Positions 1-10,165 of a stretch of 64,000 nt of DNA are shown piece by piece. The position numbers and the translations under genes were made by a program. Position 1 is the first letter of the stretch. The number at the start of each line of letters is the position of its first letter. The stretch comes from an uncultured Amylibacter sp. Lineage in GTDB: Bacteria > Pseudomonadota > Alphaproteobacteria > Rhodobacterales > Rhodobacteraceae. The stretch covers positions 1,261,747-1,325,746 of the forward strand of contig CANMGS010000001.1 in NCBI GenBank assembly GCA_947497475.1. Reading direction: 5' to 3'. The notes under the pieces were generated by a model, which was given only the letters and a program-made list of their open reading frames with translations, did no database searches and was not told the origin of the DNA.

Positions 1-616
1 CTGAACCAACACCGCGACCACCAGATACAACAACTTTTGCAGATGTTAGTTCTGGACGATCAGATGATTGAACTTTGTCTTCAACCCACTCTGACAAACC
101 TGGGTTTGCAGCAGCTGCGATGTTTTCAACAGAAGCTGAACCGTCTTCAGCAGCTGCATCAAAACCAGCTGTACGGATAGAAACAACTTTCTTGCCGTCA
201 GATGATTTCACAGTTTGGATTGCGTTACCTGCGTAGATTGGGCGCTCGAATGTATCGCCATCAACCACACCAGTAATGTCTGAGATCACCATAACGTCCA
301 ATAGCGCAGCAACGCGTGGTAGGATGTTTTTTGCAGATGCAGTTGCTGGAGCTACAATGTGATCGTAGTCGCCTGCCAATGAAACCAATAGGTCTGCGAT
401 TGGCTCTGCAAGACCGTTGCCATAAGCAGTATCGTCTGCACAAAGAACTTTAGCAACACCGTTTAGTTTTGCAGCTTCTGCAGCAGCACCTTCACAGCCA
501 GCAGATGCGCAAAGAACAGTAACATCACCCAAAGCTTGAGCAGCTGTTACAGCTTTACCAGTTTGGTCTAGTGAGATTTCGCTACCAGCGACTTCAGCTA
601 ATAATAGAACAGCCAT
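1..616 (-). CDS. etfA: Electron transfer flavoprotein alpha subunit, C-terminus cut by window edge
   Basis: The first 205 codons are present and the C-terminal FAD-binding part lies beyond base 1. EtfA with EtfB passes electrons from acyl-CoA and other dehydrogenases to ETF:quinone oxidoreductase. The start [11 protein letters not shown] and the later stretch VVVSGGRGVGS, the entry into the FAD domain, are typical of the family. The ATG at 616-614 overlaps the etfB stop by one base (TAATG), so the two subunits are translationally coupled. There is no frameshift in the visible part. The assignment is secure even though the gene is partial. Confidence 0.93.
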   Translation of the reverse strand, partial: MAVLLLAEVAGSEISLDQTGKAVTAAQALGDVTVLCASAGCEGAAAEAAKLNGVAKVLCADDTAYGNGLAEPIADLLVSLAGDYDHIVAPATASAKNILPRVAALLDVMVISDITGVVDGDTFERPIYAGNAIQTVKSSDGKKVVSIRTAGFDAAAEDGSASVENIAAAANPGLSEWVEDKVQSSDRPELTSAKVVVSGGRGVGS

Positions 617-1377
617 TATAGTACTCCCGCTTCGTCTTTAAGTTTTTCAACCAACTCAGCAACGCTACCCACTTTGATACCAGCGGCACGTTCTGCTGGC
701 TCTGATGTGCCAACAACTGACAAACGAGGTGCAACATCAACGCCAAGATCGGCTGGTGTTTTCTCGTCCAATGGTTTTTTCTTTGCTTTCATGATGTTTG
801 GCAAAGAAGCGTAACGTGGTTCGTTCAAACGTAGGTCAACAGAAACGATCGCAGGCATTTTAACCTTGATAGTTTGAAGACCACCGTCGATTTCACGTGT
901 AACTGTCGCGCTGTCGCCGTCTACTGACAACTCAGATGCGAATGTAGCTTGTGACCAACCCAACAGAGCTGACAACATTTGGCCTGTAGCGTTCATGTCG
1001 TTGTCGATTGCTTGTTTACCACAAAGAACCAAACCTGGTTGTTCTTCATCGATCACAGCTTTTAGCAATTTAGCAACTGCCAAAGGCTCGATGTCTGTGT
1101 GTACGTCATCTGTTGCTTCGATCAAGATAGCGCGGTCAGCACCCATAGCCAAAGCTGTACGCAATGTTTCTTGAGACTGTTTCACACCGATAGATACGGC
1201 TACAATTTCGTCAGCTTTGCCAGCTTCTTTTAGACGGATCGCTTCTTCTACAGCGATTTCATCAAAAGGGTTCATGGACATTTTGACGTTTGCAAGATCA
1301 ACACCGCTGCCGTCCGCTTTTACGCGTACTTTTACGTTATAGTCGATCACGCGTTTGACAGGTACTAGCACCTTCAT
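616..1377 (-). CDS. etfB: Electron transfer flavoprotein beta subunit
   Basis: This 253-residue protein has the normal length for EtfB, the AMP-binding partner of EtfA in the soluble electron carrier that feeds the quinone pool. It begins [16 protein letters not shown], and it carries the family signature region with [16 protein letters not shown] near residues 119-134 ([11 protein letters not shown]). A GGAGAG ribosome binding site lies just upstream of the ATG at 1377. It is the first gene of the etfBA unit and is preceded by an 18 bp perfect palindrome at 1402-1419. Confidence 0.95.
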   Translation of the reverse strand: MKVLVPVKRVIDYNVKVRVKADGSGVDLANVKMSMNPFDEIAVEEAIRLKEAGKADEIVAVSIGVKQSQETLRTALAMGADRAILIEATDDVHTDIEPLAVAKLLKAVIDEEQPGLVLCGKQAIDNDMNATGQMLSALLGWSQATFASELSVDGDSATVTREIDGGLQTIKVKMPAIVSVDLRLNEPRYASLPNIMKAKKKPLDEKTPADLGVDVAPRLSVVGTSEPAERAAGIKVGSVAELVEKLKDEAGVL

Positions 1378-1401
1378 TTGCGACTCTCCGAGTTAAATAA
1401 A

Positions 1402-1419
1402 GTCTCATAATTATGAGAC
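1402..1419. promoter_or_regulatory. 18 bp perfect palindrome upstream of etfB, candidate operator
   Basis: GTCTCATAATTATGAGAC is a perfect dyad ending 24 bases upstream of the etfB start codon, in the expected promoter/operator zone. The size and symmetry would suit a TetR-type repressor such as those that often control etf and fatty-acid oxidation genes in Rhodobacteraceae. That regulator identity is inference. Confidence 0.5.
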
Positions 1420-1570
1420 ACCAAAATTATTCCACACGTTTAAGCCAAGAATGATTGTAAATAAAGACAATATTCGTCTTAAAATGCAGACGTTACGTCG
1501 TGTTTGTTACAGTTTTACGTCGCTTTTATGCCGTGAAAAAATAAATGAAAATTTCACGACTATGAAAATG

Positions 1571-2143
1571 CTACTGATTCCCTCCAGGGACCCAAAGCAC
1601 ATCATTTGCACCGTTTTCATTTGCGACACGTGAAGCCACAAAAAACCAATCAGACAAGCGATTTAGATATTTCACAGCGGCTGCGTTTACATCCTCTTGC
1701 CCTGCAAGTGTAACAGCCAAACGTTCAGCACGTCGTGAAACTGTACGGCATAGGTGCAAATGTGCGGCCAAGGCAGAGCCGCCGGGTAGGACAAAGCTGC
1801 GTAATGGTTCAAGATTCGCGTTCATGGCGTCGATCTCAGCTTCTAATCGGTCCACTTGTTTTGGGAGAATACGCAAAGGCGTATACTCGGCATCTTTATC
1901 TTTCGCCATGTCAGGGCGGCAAAAGTCTGCCCCAAGATCAAACAGGTCATTTTGGATGCGAGAAAGTGCTGCATCCATATCCCCACCAGCATGTTGACGG
2001 GCAAGGCCAACAGTTGCGTTGGTTTCATCTACAGTTCCATAAGCATCAACGCGTGCAGAATCTTTTGCAACACGTGTGCCATTGCCAAGTGCTGTTTCAC
2101 CTTTGTCGCCTGTGCGTGTGTAGATTTTGTTTAGAACAACCAT
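1571..2143 (-). CDS. PduO-type ATP:cob(I)alamin adenosyltransferase
   Basis: This enzyme transfers the adenosyl group of ATP to cob(I)alamin to make coenzyme B12. The N-terminal signature TRTGDKGETALGNG is the ATP-binding P-loop-like motif of PduO/MMAB-type transferases, and the conserved SRRAER and NRLSDWFFVASR segments follow near the C-terminus. I chose the ATG at 2143 (MVVLNKIYTRTGDKG, 190 residues) because it sits two bases after the stop of the upstream small membrane protein. An ATG 18 bases further upstream overlaps that gene. The neighbourhood (twin-TM protein, then this gene, then etfBA) is a standard Rhodobacteraceae arrangement. Confidence 0.9.
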   Translation of the reverse strand: MVVLNKIYTRTGDKGETALGNGTRVAKDSARVDAYGTVDETNATVGLARQHAGGDMDAALSRIQNDLFDLGADFCRPDMAKDKDAEYTPLRILPKQVDRLEAEIDAMNANLEPLRSFVLPGGSALAAHLHLCRTVSRRAERLAVTLAGQEDVNAAAVKYLNRLSDWFFVASRVANENGANDVLWVPGGNQ

Positions 2144-2144
2144 A

Positions 2145-2351
2145 TTAACCACCATTTCCACGAAGCATTACATAAAGCAGGATCAAAGCCACTGCGACGG
2201 CCTGTGCGATGATGCGCCAGCGCATCAGTTTGTTCGCATATTTACGGTTGAATTCACCACCCGTGGTAAAGCCACCAAGACCGATCATTAAGATTACTAA
2301 GACCAGTAATATTGCTATGACGACGATGAAATATAATCCGCCTGAGGCCAT
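2145..2351 (-). CDS. Small twin-transmembrane helix protein (HIG1-like)
   Basis: This 68-residue protein has two hydrophobic helices, about residues 6-28 and 48-64, separated by a short polar loop containing GGEFNRKYANKLMRWRI. The loop resembles the HIG1/twin-transmembrane small proteins found directly upstream of the adenosyltransferase gene in Rhodobacterales. It is probably an inner-membrane protein. HIG1 relatives associate with respiratory complexes, but no function is shown here. It ends one base before the adenosyltransferase start, so co-translation is likely. Confidence 0.8.
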   Translation of the reverse strand: MASGGLYFIVVIAILLVLVILMIGLGGFTTGGEFNRKYANKLMRWRIIAQAVAVALILLYVMLRGNGG

Positions 2352-2416
2352 GATAGAATCCTTGTTTTGTTTATCGAAACTTAATCCGATGATGTGGCAA
2401 GTCTAGGTGTATTTGG

Positions 2417-3250
2417 TTACATGCGACTAAACACGTAATCTAATGCACGTGTAGAAAGAATGCGCTTTAAAAAGCCAGAGATATAAGTTGGTGTTGTAAC
2501 ATAATATCGTGGTTTGGGGCGCGGTGATTCAAGGGCATGAATCAGTTTCTTGGTCACAGCCGAAGATGGCAATTCACCGGGGTCAGGTTTTGTATCCTCA
2601 GCATACAGACGTGGAATAAGGCTGGTCTCGTACATTTTACGTCCAACAGAGTTTTCCCAATCAATCCATTTTTCGAACTGTGGTTGTGCTTTAACGCGAA
2701 TATCTGTGGTGATAGGACCAGGTTCGACAAGAATGATATCAATGGGTTGATCTCGCAATTCCAGTCGCAAAGTATCGGTTAAACCTTCCATAGCGAATTT
2801 GGTGGAATTGTAAGCACCACGCCCGCGCATTGCTGTTAAGCCCAATACAGATGAACAATTAATGATCCGCCCATGACCCTGTTTGTGCATGACAGGTAGC
2901 ACTTGGTTGATCAGGTCGAAATATCCAAAAAGGTTCGCCTCAAAGATTGCGCGTAATGCATCACGTGGCAGGTCTTGGGTAAAACCGGGTACGGCATAAG
3001 CGCCGTTATTATACAACGCGTCTAATGTGCCGCCTGTGCGTTCCAGTGTTTCTTTAACAGCGGCTTTGATGCTAGCCTCATCCTCATAATCCAGCTCGAA
3101 GCTTTCCAATCCTTCGCTGCGCAAACGCTCGCAATCTTCAGGTTTGCGACAGGTTGCGAATACACGCCAACCGCGCTTGTGCAATGTATGTGCGCAATCA
3201 TAACCGATTCCAGAAGAGCATCCCGTGATGAGAATTGATTTTTGTGCCAT
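2417..3250 (-). CDS. Short-chain dehydrogenase/reductase (SDR)
   Basis: This NAD(P)-dependent oxidoreductase has a Rossmann fold. The cofactor motif TGCSSGIG is at residues 9-16, the structural NNGA at 81-84, the catalytic Ser in NCSS at about 133, and YxxxK at Tyr147/Lys151. I chose the ATG at 3250 (277 residues) because GGCGGGGAC lies immediately upstream and the family starts at this MAQKSILITG; a start 30 bases further upstream adds an atypical leader. The C-terminal extension after residue 250 is typical of the larger classical SDRs. The substrate is unknown. It is divergent from parC. Confidence 0.85.
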   Translation of the reverse strand: MAQKSILITGCSSGIGYDCAHTLHKRGWRVFATCRKPEDCERLRSEGLESFELDYEDEASIKAAVKETLERTGGTLDALYNNGAYAVPGFTQDLPRDALRAIFEANLFGYFDLINQVLPVMHKQGHGRIINCSSVLGLTAMRGRGAYNSTKFAMEGLTDTLRLELRDQPIDIILVEPGPITTDIRVKAQPQFEKWIDWENSVGRKMYETSLIPRLYAEDTKPDPGELPSSAVTKKLIHALESPRPKPRYYVTTPTYISGFLKRILSTRALDYVFSRM

Positions 3251-3343
3251 GTCCCCGCCCATATGTAAGTTTTCTCGCAAGAAAGTGGTGGAAAACCGAT
3301 CAAAGGTCTAGACCCTTTATCATCCACCGATTACACATCATCT

Positions 3344-5596
3344 ATGGCTGATATTATTGATGACAACAACATGTCCGACGATGCTGGTGGATTGACCACA
3401 TCTGAACCTTTACGCCGCGCTATTGGGGATCGTTACCTGACCTATGCGCTGTCTACGATTATGCACCGCGCTTTGCCCGATGCGCGTGACGGATTAAAAC
3501 CTGTTCACCGCCGCATTATGTATGCCATGCGCGGTTTGAAATTAGATCCTACGGGATCATTCCGTAAGTGTGCGAAAATCGTGGGTGAGGTGATGGGTAA
3601 TTATCACCCGCATGGTGACCAAGCGATTTATGATGCTTTGGCACGTTTGGCCCAAGATTTTAACGTGCGCTATCCGCTGGTGGATGGTCAGGGTAACTTT
3701 GGTAACATTGACGGGGATAACCCTGCTGCCCAACGTTATACTGAGGCGCGTTTGACGGAAGCGGCCCAAGCATTGATGGTTGGCCTGTCTGAGAATGCTG
3801 TGGATTTCCGCCCGAACTATGATGGCTCTGAAAGTGAACCAGAGGTTTTACCAGCGACTTATCCAAACCTGTTGGCAAATGGCTCATCTGGTATTGCTGT
3901 GGGTATGGCGACAAATATTGCGCCGCATAACTTGGGCGAGCTTTGCGATGCTGCGATCCATTTGATTAAGGCACCGAATGCACGTGATGAAACACTGTTG
4001 GATTATGTGCCTGGGCCAGATTTCCCAACAGGTGGTATTTTGATTGAACCGCGTGAGAACATTCTGGAAGCGTACCGCACAGGGCGTGGTTCATTCCGTT
4101 TGCGTGCGCGTTGGGATACAGAGGATTTGGGTCGTGGGCAGTGGCAGATTGTTGTCACTGAAATTCCGTATCAGGTGCAAAAGTCTAAGTTGATTGAAAA
4201 GATCGCTGAACTGATCCAATTGAAGAAAATCCCTATCCTTGCCGATGTACGCGATGAAAGTGCTGAAGACATCCGTTTGGTATTAGAGCCGCGTGCAAAG
4301 ACAGTTGATCCTGCGGTATTGATGGAAACGCTTTTCAAGCTTTGTGATTTGGAAATCCGTTTCAGTTTGAACATGAACGTGTTGATCGATGGGCGCACGC
4401 CTAAGGTCTGTTCTATGAAAGAAGTGCTGCGCGCCTTCTTGGATCACCGTCGTGAAGTCTTGCAGAGACGCTCTAAGCACCGTCTTGATAAGATCGATCG
4501 CCGTTTAGAAGTGCTAGAAGGCTATATCGTTGCCTTCTTAAATCTGGACCGTGTGATTGAGATCATCCGTAATGAGGATGAGCCAAAACAAATTATGATG
4601 GCTGAGTTTGAGCTGTCAGATGTGCAAGCCGAAGCTATCTTGAACATGCGTTTGCGTGCTTTGCGTAAATTGGAAGAAATGGAATTGCGTAATGAGCGCG
4701 ATGAGTTGCTGATTGAACGCGCTGATCTTGGCGATTTGCTTGGCAATGAAGATTTACAATGGAGCCGGATCACGGATCAATTGCGTGAAACACGTGATAA
4801 GTTTGGCAAAAAATCTGAAGGCGGCGAACGCCGCACTGAATTGGCAGATGCCCCTGAGGTGGAAGACGTGCCGATTGAAGCAATGATCGAGAAAGAACCA
4901 ATCACGATTGTCTGTTCTGCGATGGGTTGGATCAGGGCCATGAAAGGCCATATCGATCTGGGCCAAGAATTGAAATTCAAAGACGGCGATGAAAGTCGCT
5001 TTGTGTTCCATGCTGAAACGACAGATCGTTTATTGCTACTGGGTGCGAACGGACGTTTCTATACCTTGCCATGCAGTCAGTTGCCAGGCGGTCGCGGCAT
5101 GGGTGAGCCTGTACGTTTGATGGTTGATTTGCCGAATGAAGCGGAAATGGTTGATCTGTTTATCTATAAGCCTGGTGGAAAGATGTTGGTTGCATCCTCT
5201 GCTGGTGATGGCTTTGTTGTGAATACGGATGATGTATTGGCGCAAACGCGGACAGGTAAACAGGTGTTAAATGTTCGCGGTGAAACCAAAGCACATGTAT
5301 GTCGTCCTGTTGTTGGTGATCATATCGCGTGTGTCGGCGAAAACCGCAAAGTGCTGATTTTCCCGATTGATGAATTGCCTGAAATGGGACGCGGTAAAGG
5401 TGTGCGTTTGCAAAAGTATAAAGATGGTGGTTTGAATGATGCCACAACCTTTACTTTGGCAGAAGGTCTAAGTTGGTTAGACCCTGCAGGGCGTACACGC
5501 ACAGAAACTGAGTTGGCTGAATGGATTGGCAAACGTGCTTCTGCGGGTCGTATGGCGCCGCGCGGTTTTCCGAGAGATAATAAATTTAATATTTAA
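3344..5596 (+). CDS. parC: DNA topoisomerase IV subunit A
   Basis: This is the breakage-reunion subunit of topoisomerase IV, which decatenates daughter chromosomes with ParE. The 750-residue length fits ParC rather than the longer GyrA. The DNA-gate region runs [37 protein letters not shown], then [12 protein letters not shown] with catalytic Tyr132. The C-terminal blades are short and degenerate, as in ParC. The start could be ATG 3344 or ATG 3371; neither has a clear ribosome binding site. It stands alone, facing the P450 pair across a palindromic spacer. Confidence 0.95.
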   Translation: MADIIDDNNMSDDAGGLTTSEPLRRAIGDRYLTYALSTIMHRALPDARDGLKPVHRRIMYAMRGLKLDPTGSFRKCAKIVGEVMGNYHPHGDQAIYDALARLAQDFNVRYPLVDGQGNFGNIDGDNPAAQRYTEARLTEAAQALMVGLSENAVDFRPNYDGSESEPEVLPATYPNLLANGSSGIAVGMATNIAPHNLGELCDAAIHLIKAPNARDETLLDYVPGPDFPTGGILIEPRENILEAYRTGRGSFRLRARWDTEDLGRGQWQIVVTEIPYQVQKSKLIEKIAELIQLKKIPILADVRDESAEDIRLVLEPRAKTVDPAVLMETLFKLCDLEIRFSLNMNVLIDGRTPKVCSMKEVLRAFLDHRREVLQRRSKHRLDKIDRRLEVLEGYIVAFLNLDRVIEIIRNEDEPKQIMMAEFELSDVQAEAILNMRLRALRKLEEMELRNERDELLIERADLGDLLGNEDLQWSRITDQLRETRDKFGKKSEGGERRTELADAPEVEDVPIEAMIEKEPITIVCSAMGWIRAMKGHIDLGQELKFKDGDESRFVFHAETTDRLLLLGANGRFYTLPCSQLPGGRGMGEPVRLMVDLPNEAEMVDLFIYKPGGKMLVASSAGDGFVVNTDDVLAQTRTGKQVLNVRGETKAHVCRPVVGDHIACVGENRKVLIFPIDELPEMGRGKGVRLQKYKDGGLNDATTFTLAEGLSWLDPAGRTRTETELAEWIGKRASAGRMAPRGFPRDNKFNI

Positions 5597-5657
5597 AATT
5601 TGAGCCGTTTTAATCTCGAAGAGAGTCGCTGTTTGTATTTTATATCAATAGCTTATC

Positions 5658-5681
5658 GACATGTCCCAGTTGGGACATGTC
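5658..5681. terminator. Perfect inverted repeat between convergent parC and P450 genes
   Basis: GACATGTCCCA and TGGGACATGTC are perfect complements separated by GT, giving a 10-11 bp stem with a tiny loop. It lies between the stop codons of convergent genes, so a bidirectional terminator is the simplest reading. No long T-run follows on either side, so a protein-binding palindrome is also possible. Confidence 0.45.
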
Positions 5682-5688
5682 AGAAGTT

Positions 5689-7053
5689 TTAAAGCGGTGT
5701 AACTTTCAGTGGAACTCCACCATCGGGTCGTAGAGTGATAATCATGACAGGTTTGGGTGTTTTACCTGAGATTTTTTCGAATTTGTAACGCGAGATAAGA
5801 GTAGCCAAAATAATCTTAGCTTCAATCATCGCAAATTGCGCGCCAATACAAATGCGCGGCCCGTCCCCAAACGGTAGATATGCATAGCGCTCTGGTTTGT
5901 AATTATCCGCAAACCTTTCGGGGTCGAATTGATCAGGATTTTCCCACAAAGATTGATGACGGTGTAAAGCGTATATTGGTATCATAACCGTATCTTTAGG
6001 CTGTATTGGCCGGCTGCATAATTCATCATGCTCTTGTGCTGTGCGGGATACCAAGGCTGCTGGGGGATAAAGTCGTAAGGTTTCTTTGATCACTTGCTCT
6101 GTATAAGGTAAGGCATCGCAATCTTCGGCAGTTGCAATGCGACCATCTAAAACACTTTGTGCTTCTGCGCGGAGTTTATCTTGTACCTCTTCATCAAATG
6201 CACACAGATAAAGTGCCCATGCTAGTGTCAGTGCTGTTGTTTCATGACCAGCAACGATAAAGGTCAGCAAGTTATCCCGTAACTCCGCTGTATTCATCTT
6301 GCGTTTGGTTTCAGCGTCTTCACCCTCTAGCAACAAATCAAGAAGATCGGGAATGTCTTTACCGCCCTCATCTTTACGTCGCTGGATCGCTTCATTTGCT
6401 AATGCTTGCATGCGTTTTAACGAATTGGGGCGAAACATGCGTGATGGGCGGGGTATCCATGTTGGCAAACCTATAATATCAAATAAAGACATTTTGGCGG
6501 TCTGTTCGATGTAATTATCAATGGCTTTATGGATGTCTGAACTGTCCACGGTATCTGCTGAACTGAAGGTCACGTTTGAGATCACCTCAAACGTTGCGGC
6601 AACCATTTCTTCAAATAAATCAGCCTGACCATTTGTTTTGTCTAAACGCTCACAGGTTGCTTCTGCCGCAGCGGACATAATGGGCGCGAGATTGGCAATA
6701 TTACGGTGTGTAAAAACTGGAGATGCTGCACGACGTTGCCAGCGCCAATGGGCACCTTCGGCAATAAACATACTTTCACCGATTGCGGGTTTTAGCATGT
6801 TTTTTGTGATGTCTGATTTTGGATAGATATCCAGTTTTTCCTTCAGCATTCGCCCAATGGCTTTGGGGTCCATGACCATATGCCAACGGACACTGCCCAT
6901 TTTCCCAGACACGATAGGCTGTTTGGTTGCAATTAATGGTATGATTTCCAAAACATTCCTACGGGCGGCCATCAACGACTGAAATGGGCCCCATATATCT
7001 GTCACCAATTTTACTTTTGGCGGCTCAAGGCCTGCTTGTAATTTTTGCGTCAT
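5689..7053 (-). CDS. Cytochrome P450 (downstream paralogue)
   Basis: This 454-residue haem monooxygenase has the canonical motifs in order: I-helix oxygen-activation motif AGHETT at residues 268-273, ExxR at Glu324-Arg327, and the haem-ligand loop FGDGPRICIG with Cys402. There is no N-terminal membrane anchor, so it should be a soluble bacterial P450 that needs a ferredoxin/reductase supplied elsewhere. It is closely related to the next gene upstream on the same strand; most motifs are identical, so the two arose by tandem duplication. The substrate cannot be told from the sequence. Confidence 0.93.
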   Translation of the reverse strand: MTQKLQAGLEPPKVKLVTDIWGPFQSLMAARRNVLEIIPLIATKQPIVSGKMGSVRWHMVMDPKAIGRMLKEKLDIYPKSDITKNMLKPAIGESMFIAEGAHWRWQRRAASPVFTHRNIANLAPIMSAAAEATCERLDKTNGQADLFEEMVAATFEVISNVTFSSADTVDSSDIHKAIDNYIEQTAKMSLFDIIGLPTWIPRPSRMFRPNSLKRMQALANEAIQRRKDEGGKDIPDLLDLLLEGEDAETKRKMNTAELRDNLLTFIVAGHETTALTLAWALYLCAFDEEVQDKLRAEAQSVLDGRIATAEDCDALPYTEQVIKETLRLYPPAALVSRTAQEHDELCSRPIQPKDTVMIPIYALHRHQSLWENPDQFDPERFADNYKPERYAYLPFGDGPRICIGAQFAMIEAKIILATLISRYKFEKISGKTPKPVMIITLRPDGGVPLKVTPL

Positions 7054-7163
7054 AATATGATCTTAAATGTGTTTTCTGATTATTAACCTAGCACACCGCC
7101 TGTCTTGGTCAAAACTGCAAAGTGTCGCTTCCTGTGGATGGATGAGCAAGCGCGCCTATATTT

Positions 7164-8531
7164 TTAAACTGGTGTGACCTTTAAAGGTATGCCTTCTTCT
7201 GGCCTCAACGTGATGAGCAATACAGGTTTTGGGTCTTTGCCGTCGATGCGTTCAAATTTAAATCGTGAAATTAATGTTGATAGAACAATTTTCGTTTCGA
7301 TCATTGCGAATTGTGCGCCAATGCAGATGCGTGGCCCATCACCAAACGGAATATAAGAAAAGCGATCAGGTTTGTAATTGTTTGCAAAACGGTTTGGGTC
7401 AAAGGTGTCTGGGTTTTCCCAAAGCGCGTGATTGCGGTGTAACGCATATACTGGCAGCATAACTGTATCTTTGCGTTTTACAGGTTGCCCGCATAATTCA
7501 TCTGTTTCCAATGCCGTTCGCGACATGAAAGCGACAGGAGGATACAGCCGCATTGTTTCTTTGATGACCTGTTCTGTATAGGGAAGGGATGGGCAGTCTT
7601 CGGCTGTTGCGATGCGCCCTTTTAAAACGCTTTGAGCTTCTGCGCGTAATTTATCCTGAACCTCTTGATCGAAGGCGCAAAGATATAAGCCCCATGCCAA
7701 TGTCAGGGCTGTGGTTTCATGCCCAGCTACAATAAAGGTCAGCAAGGTATCGCGTATTTCCGCTGTGTTTAGGCGGCGCTTGGTCTCTGGGTCTTCACCT
7801 TTCATTAGCAGGTCAAGTAGGTCAGGAATGTCTTTTGCGCCTTCGGTTTTACGCCTGGTTATTGCATCTGTCGCCATGGAATGCATTTTGCGAATGGCGC
7901 TGTTTTTGAATATGCGCGCGGGTCTGGGTACCCATGTGGGTAAGCCTATAAGGTCAAGTAAAGACATCTTGCCAACGCTATCTGTGTAATTGTTCAAAGC
8001 TACGTGCAATTCATCGCATTCCACCGCGTCAGAGCCGCCAAATGTGATATTGGCAATCACTTCAAAGGTCGCGCGTATCATTTCATCAAATAAATCTGCC
8101 TCTCCCTTACAAGCTGATAGCCGATCACAGGTGATGTGGGCTGTTGCTGACATTATTGGGGCAAGATTGGAAATGTTGCGATGGGTGAAAATCGGTGCAG
8201 TTGCCTGTCTTTGCCACCGCCAATGAGCCCCCTCTGCAATCAACATACTTTCCCCAATAGCAGGCTTTAGTATGTTTTTTGTGACGTCTGATTTCGGATA
8301 AGCGTCTAACTTATCTTTCATAACTCTACCTATGCTTTTGGGATCCATAAGCATATGCCAACTGACTTTCCCCATTGTACCAGAAACAATAGGTTGCTTT
8401 GTTGCACTTTCAGGAATGATTTCTAATAGATTTTTACGGGCTTTCATCAATGTTTTAATTGGGCCAATAACATCTGTTGCAAGCTTCGCTTTAACAGGCT
8501 CTAATCCAGATTTTGCAACCTTCGTCATCAC
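7164..8531 (-). CDS. Cytochrome P450 (upstream paralogue)
   Basis: At 455 residues this protein is collinear with its downstream neighbour. Motifs are AGHETT at 269-274, ExxR at Glu325-Arg328, and FGDGPRICIG with haem Cys403. The two copies differ mainly in the N-terminal 60 residues and in the substrate-recognition segments around 160-220, which suggests divergence of substrate range after duplication. The 110-base gap between the genes contains no clear terminator, so one transcript is possible. No redox partner gene is adjacent. Confidence 0.93.
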   Translation of the reverse strand: MMTKVAKSGLEPVKAKLATDVIGPIKTLMKARKNLLEIIPESATKQPIVSGTMGKVSWHMLMDPKSIGRVMKDKLDAYPKSDVTKNILKPAIGESMLIAEGAHWRWQRQATAPIFTHRNISNLAPIMSATAHITCDRLSACKGEADLFDEMIRATFEVIANITFGGSDAVECDELHVALNNYTDSVGKMSLLDLIGLPTWVPRPARIFKNSAIRKMHSMATDAITRRKTEGAKDIPDLLDLLMKGEDPETKRRLNTAEIRDTLLTFIVAGHETTALTLAWGLYLCAFDQEVQDKLRAEAQSVLKGRIATAEDCPSLPYTEQVIKETMRLYPPVAFMSRTALETDELCGQPVKRKDTVMLPVYALHRNHALWENPDTFDPNRFANNYKPDRFSYIPFGDGPRICIGAQFAMIETKIVLSTLISRFKFERIDGKDPKPVLLITLRPEEGIPLKVTPV

Positions 8532-8694
8532 AAATCCTCAAATGGTGTTCTTAATTTATACCTATCACGTTGCCCATGAATGACCAGCCTGATTGAAAAT
8601 GCAAATTGACCGTTGATTTTTGTTGTAAATCGCAGTACCGCAACTGCATCGAAATGTAGGGACCTACGTGGCCCGACGACTTAGGAGAGCCACA

Positions 8695-9873
8695 ATGGCA
8701 AAAGAAAAGTTTGAACGTAATAAGCCGCACGTTAACATTGGCACAATTGGCCACGTTGACCACGGTAAGACAACATTGACAGCTGCGATTACAAAGCAGT
8801 TCTCAGACAGCTTCAAAGCGTACGACGAGATTGACGGCGCACCAGAAGAAAAAGCGCGTGGTATCACGATTTCTACTGCTCACGTTGAGTATGAGACAGA
8901 AGGTCGTCACTATGCACACGTTGATTGTCCAGGTCACGCTGACTATGTGAAGAACATGATCACTGGTGCGGCTCAAATGGACGGCGCTATTTTGGTTGTG
9001 AACGCAGCTGACGGTCCTATGCCACAAACACGTGAGCACATTTTGTTGGGTCGCCAGGTTGGCATCCCTTACATGGTTGTGTTCATGAACAAGGTTGACC
9101 AAGTGGATGATGACGAGCTTCTAGAGCTTGTTGAAATGGAAATCCGTGAGTTGTTGAACGAATACGACTACCCAGGTGATGATATTCCTATCATTGCTGG
9201 TTCTGCTTTGGCAGCACTGGAAGACCGCGATGCAAACATCGGTTCAGAAAAAATTGCTGAATTGATGGCTGCTGTTGACGAATACATCCCAACACCTGCA
9301 CGTGCTGTTGACCAGCCGTTCTTGATGCCGATCGAAGATGTGTTCTCAATCTCTGGTCGTGGTACAGTTGTAACTGGCCGTATTGAGCGTGGCGCTGTGA
9401 ACGTAGGCGACGAAATCGAAATCGTTGGTATCCGTGACACATCAAAAACAACATGTACTGGTGTTGAAATGTTCCGCAAATTGCTTGACCGTGGTGAAGC
9501 AGGCGACAACGTTGGCGCATTGCTACGTGGTATCGACCGTGACGGTGTTGAGCGCGGCCAAATTCTTTGTAAGCCAGGTTCAGTTGCTCCGCACACTAAG
9601 TTTGAAGCTGAGGTTTATATCTTGACGAAAGACGAGGGTGGCCGTCACACGCCGTTCTTCGCGAACTACCGTCCACAGTTCTACTTCCGTACAACTGACG
9701 TGACAGGTACTGTTGAGCTACCATCAGGTACAGAAATGGTGATGCCAGGCGACAACTTGAAGTTCTCAGTAGAATTGATCTACCCAATCGCGATGGAAGA
9801 AGGCTTGCGCTTCGCTATCCGTGAAGGTGGTCGTACTGTAGGCTCAGGCGTTGTTTCTAAAATCATCGCTTAA
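8695..9873 (+). CDS. tuf: Elongation factor Tu
   Basis: EF-Tu delivers aminoacyl-tRNA to the ribosome. The G-domain motifs are GHVDHGKT, the switch [14 protein letters not shown] and NKVD, followed by the two beta-barrel domains and the C-terminal [14 protein letters not shown] chose the ATG at 8695 ([12 protein letters not shown], 392 codons) because AGGAGA lies 7 bases upstream; an in-frame ATG at 8668 would add nine atypical residues. In most alphaproteobacteria one tuf copy is followed by tRNA-Trp, secE and nusG. Here the tRNA is present but secE-nusG are not. Confidence 0.97.
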   Translation: MAKEKFERNKPHVNIGTIGHVDHGKTTLTAAITKQFSDSFKAYDEIDGAPEEKARGITISTAHVEYETEGRHYAHVDCPGHADYVKNMITGAAQMDGAILVVNAADGPMPQTREHILLGRQVGIPYMVVFMNKVDQVDDDELLELVEMEIRELLNEYDYPGDDIPIIAGSALAALEDRDANIGSEKIAELMAAVDEYIPTPARAVDQPFLMPIEDVFSISGRGTVVTGRIERGAVNVGDEIEIVGIRDTSKTTCTGVEMFRKLLDRGEAGDNVGALLRGIDRDGVERGQILCKPGSVAPHTKFEAEVYILTKDEGGRHTPFFANYRPQFYFRTTDVTGTVELPSGTEMVMPGDNLKFSVELIYPIAMEEGLRFAIREGGRTVGSGVVSKIIA

Positions 9874-9900
9874 GAGACTTTAAAAGTATCGGATTTTAAA

Positions 9901-9930
9901 GGGCAGCCGTTTTGGTTGCCCTTTTTCTTT
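9901..9930 (+). terminator. Rho-independent terminator of tuf
   Basis: GGGCAGCC, then a GTTTT loop, then GGTTGCCC form a stem (one G-U pair) followed by TTTTTCTTTT. It starts 27 bases after the tuf stop, and it separates tuf from the tRNA gene. Confidence 0.85.
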
Positions 9931-9995
9931 TGGGATATGCAGTTGCCCCTTGCAAAAGTAAGAATCCTTGCGTATCTGAGCTTTACTTTGGTTAT

Positions 9996-10071
9996 AGGGG
10001 TTTAGCTCAGTTGGTAGAGCATCGGTCTCCAAAACCGAGGGTCGTGGGTTCGAGTCCCTCAGCCCCTGCCA
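9996..10071 (+). tRNA. tRNA-Trp (anticodon CCA)
   Basis: This is a 76-base cloverleaf. The acceptor AGGGGTT pairs with AGCCCCT, the D-arm is GCTCAGTTGGTAGAGC, the anticodon stem is TCGGT/ACCGA with loop CTCCAAA giving anticodon CCA at 10029-10031, and the T-arm is GTGGGTTCGAGTCCCTC. Discriminator G is followed by an encoded CCA ending at 10071. The placement after tuf is the usual alphaproteobacterial one. Confidence 0.95.
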
Positions 10072-10165
10072 AAGTTTCTTCTGTGTAAATTGCCACAAGG
10101 TTTTGCCTTTTTGACGCAGACCTTTGCCTTTATGGACACATAAGTTTGCCTTTGGATCTCAAAAA
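10065..10165 (+). repeat. Dispersed ~100 bp repeat, copy A
   Basis: Copy A begins inside the 3' end of tRNA-Trp (CCTGCCAAAGT) and runs through AAGGTTTTGCCTTTTTGA and CCTTTATGGACACAT to a TTTGG segment. It aligns along its full length with copy C at 30563-30664, and in inverted orientation with copy B at 11911-12033. It contains short dyads around AAAAGG/CCTTTT. Confidence 0.75.

Noticed and set aside
9880-10098. Minus-strand frame across tRNA-Trp (contains GLRDSNPRPSVLETDALP)
   Set aside because: This is the well-known antisense artefact of a tRNA cloverleaf; the tRNA explains the sequence.
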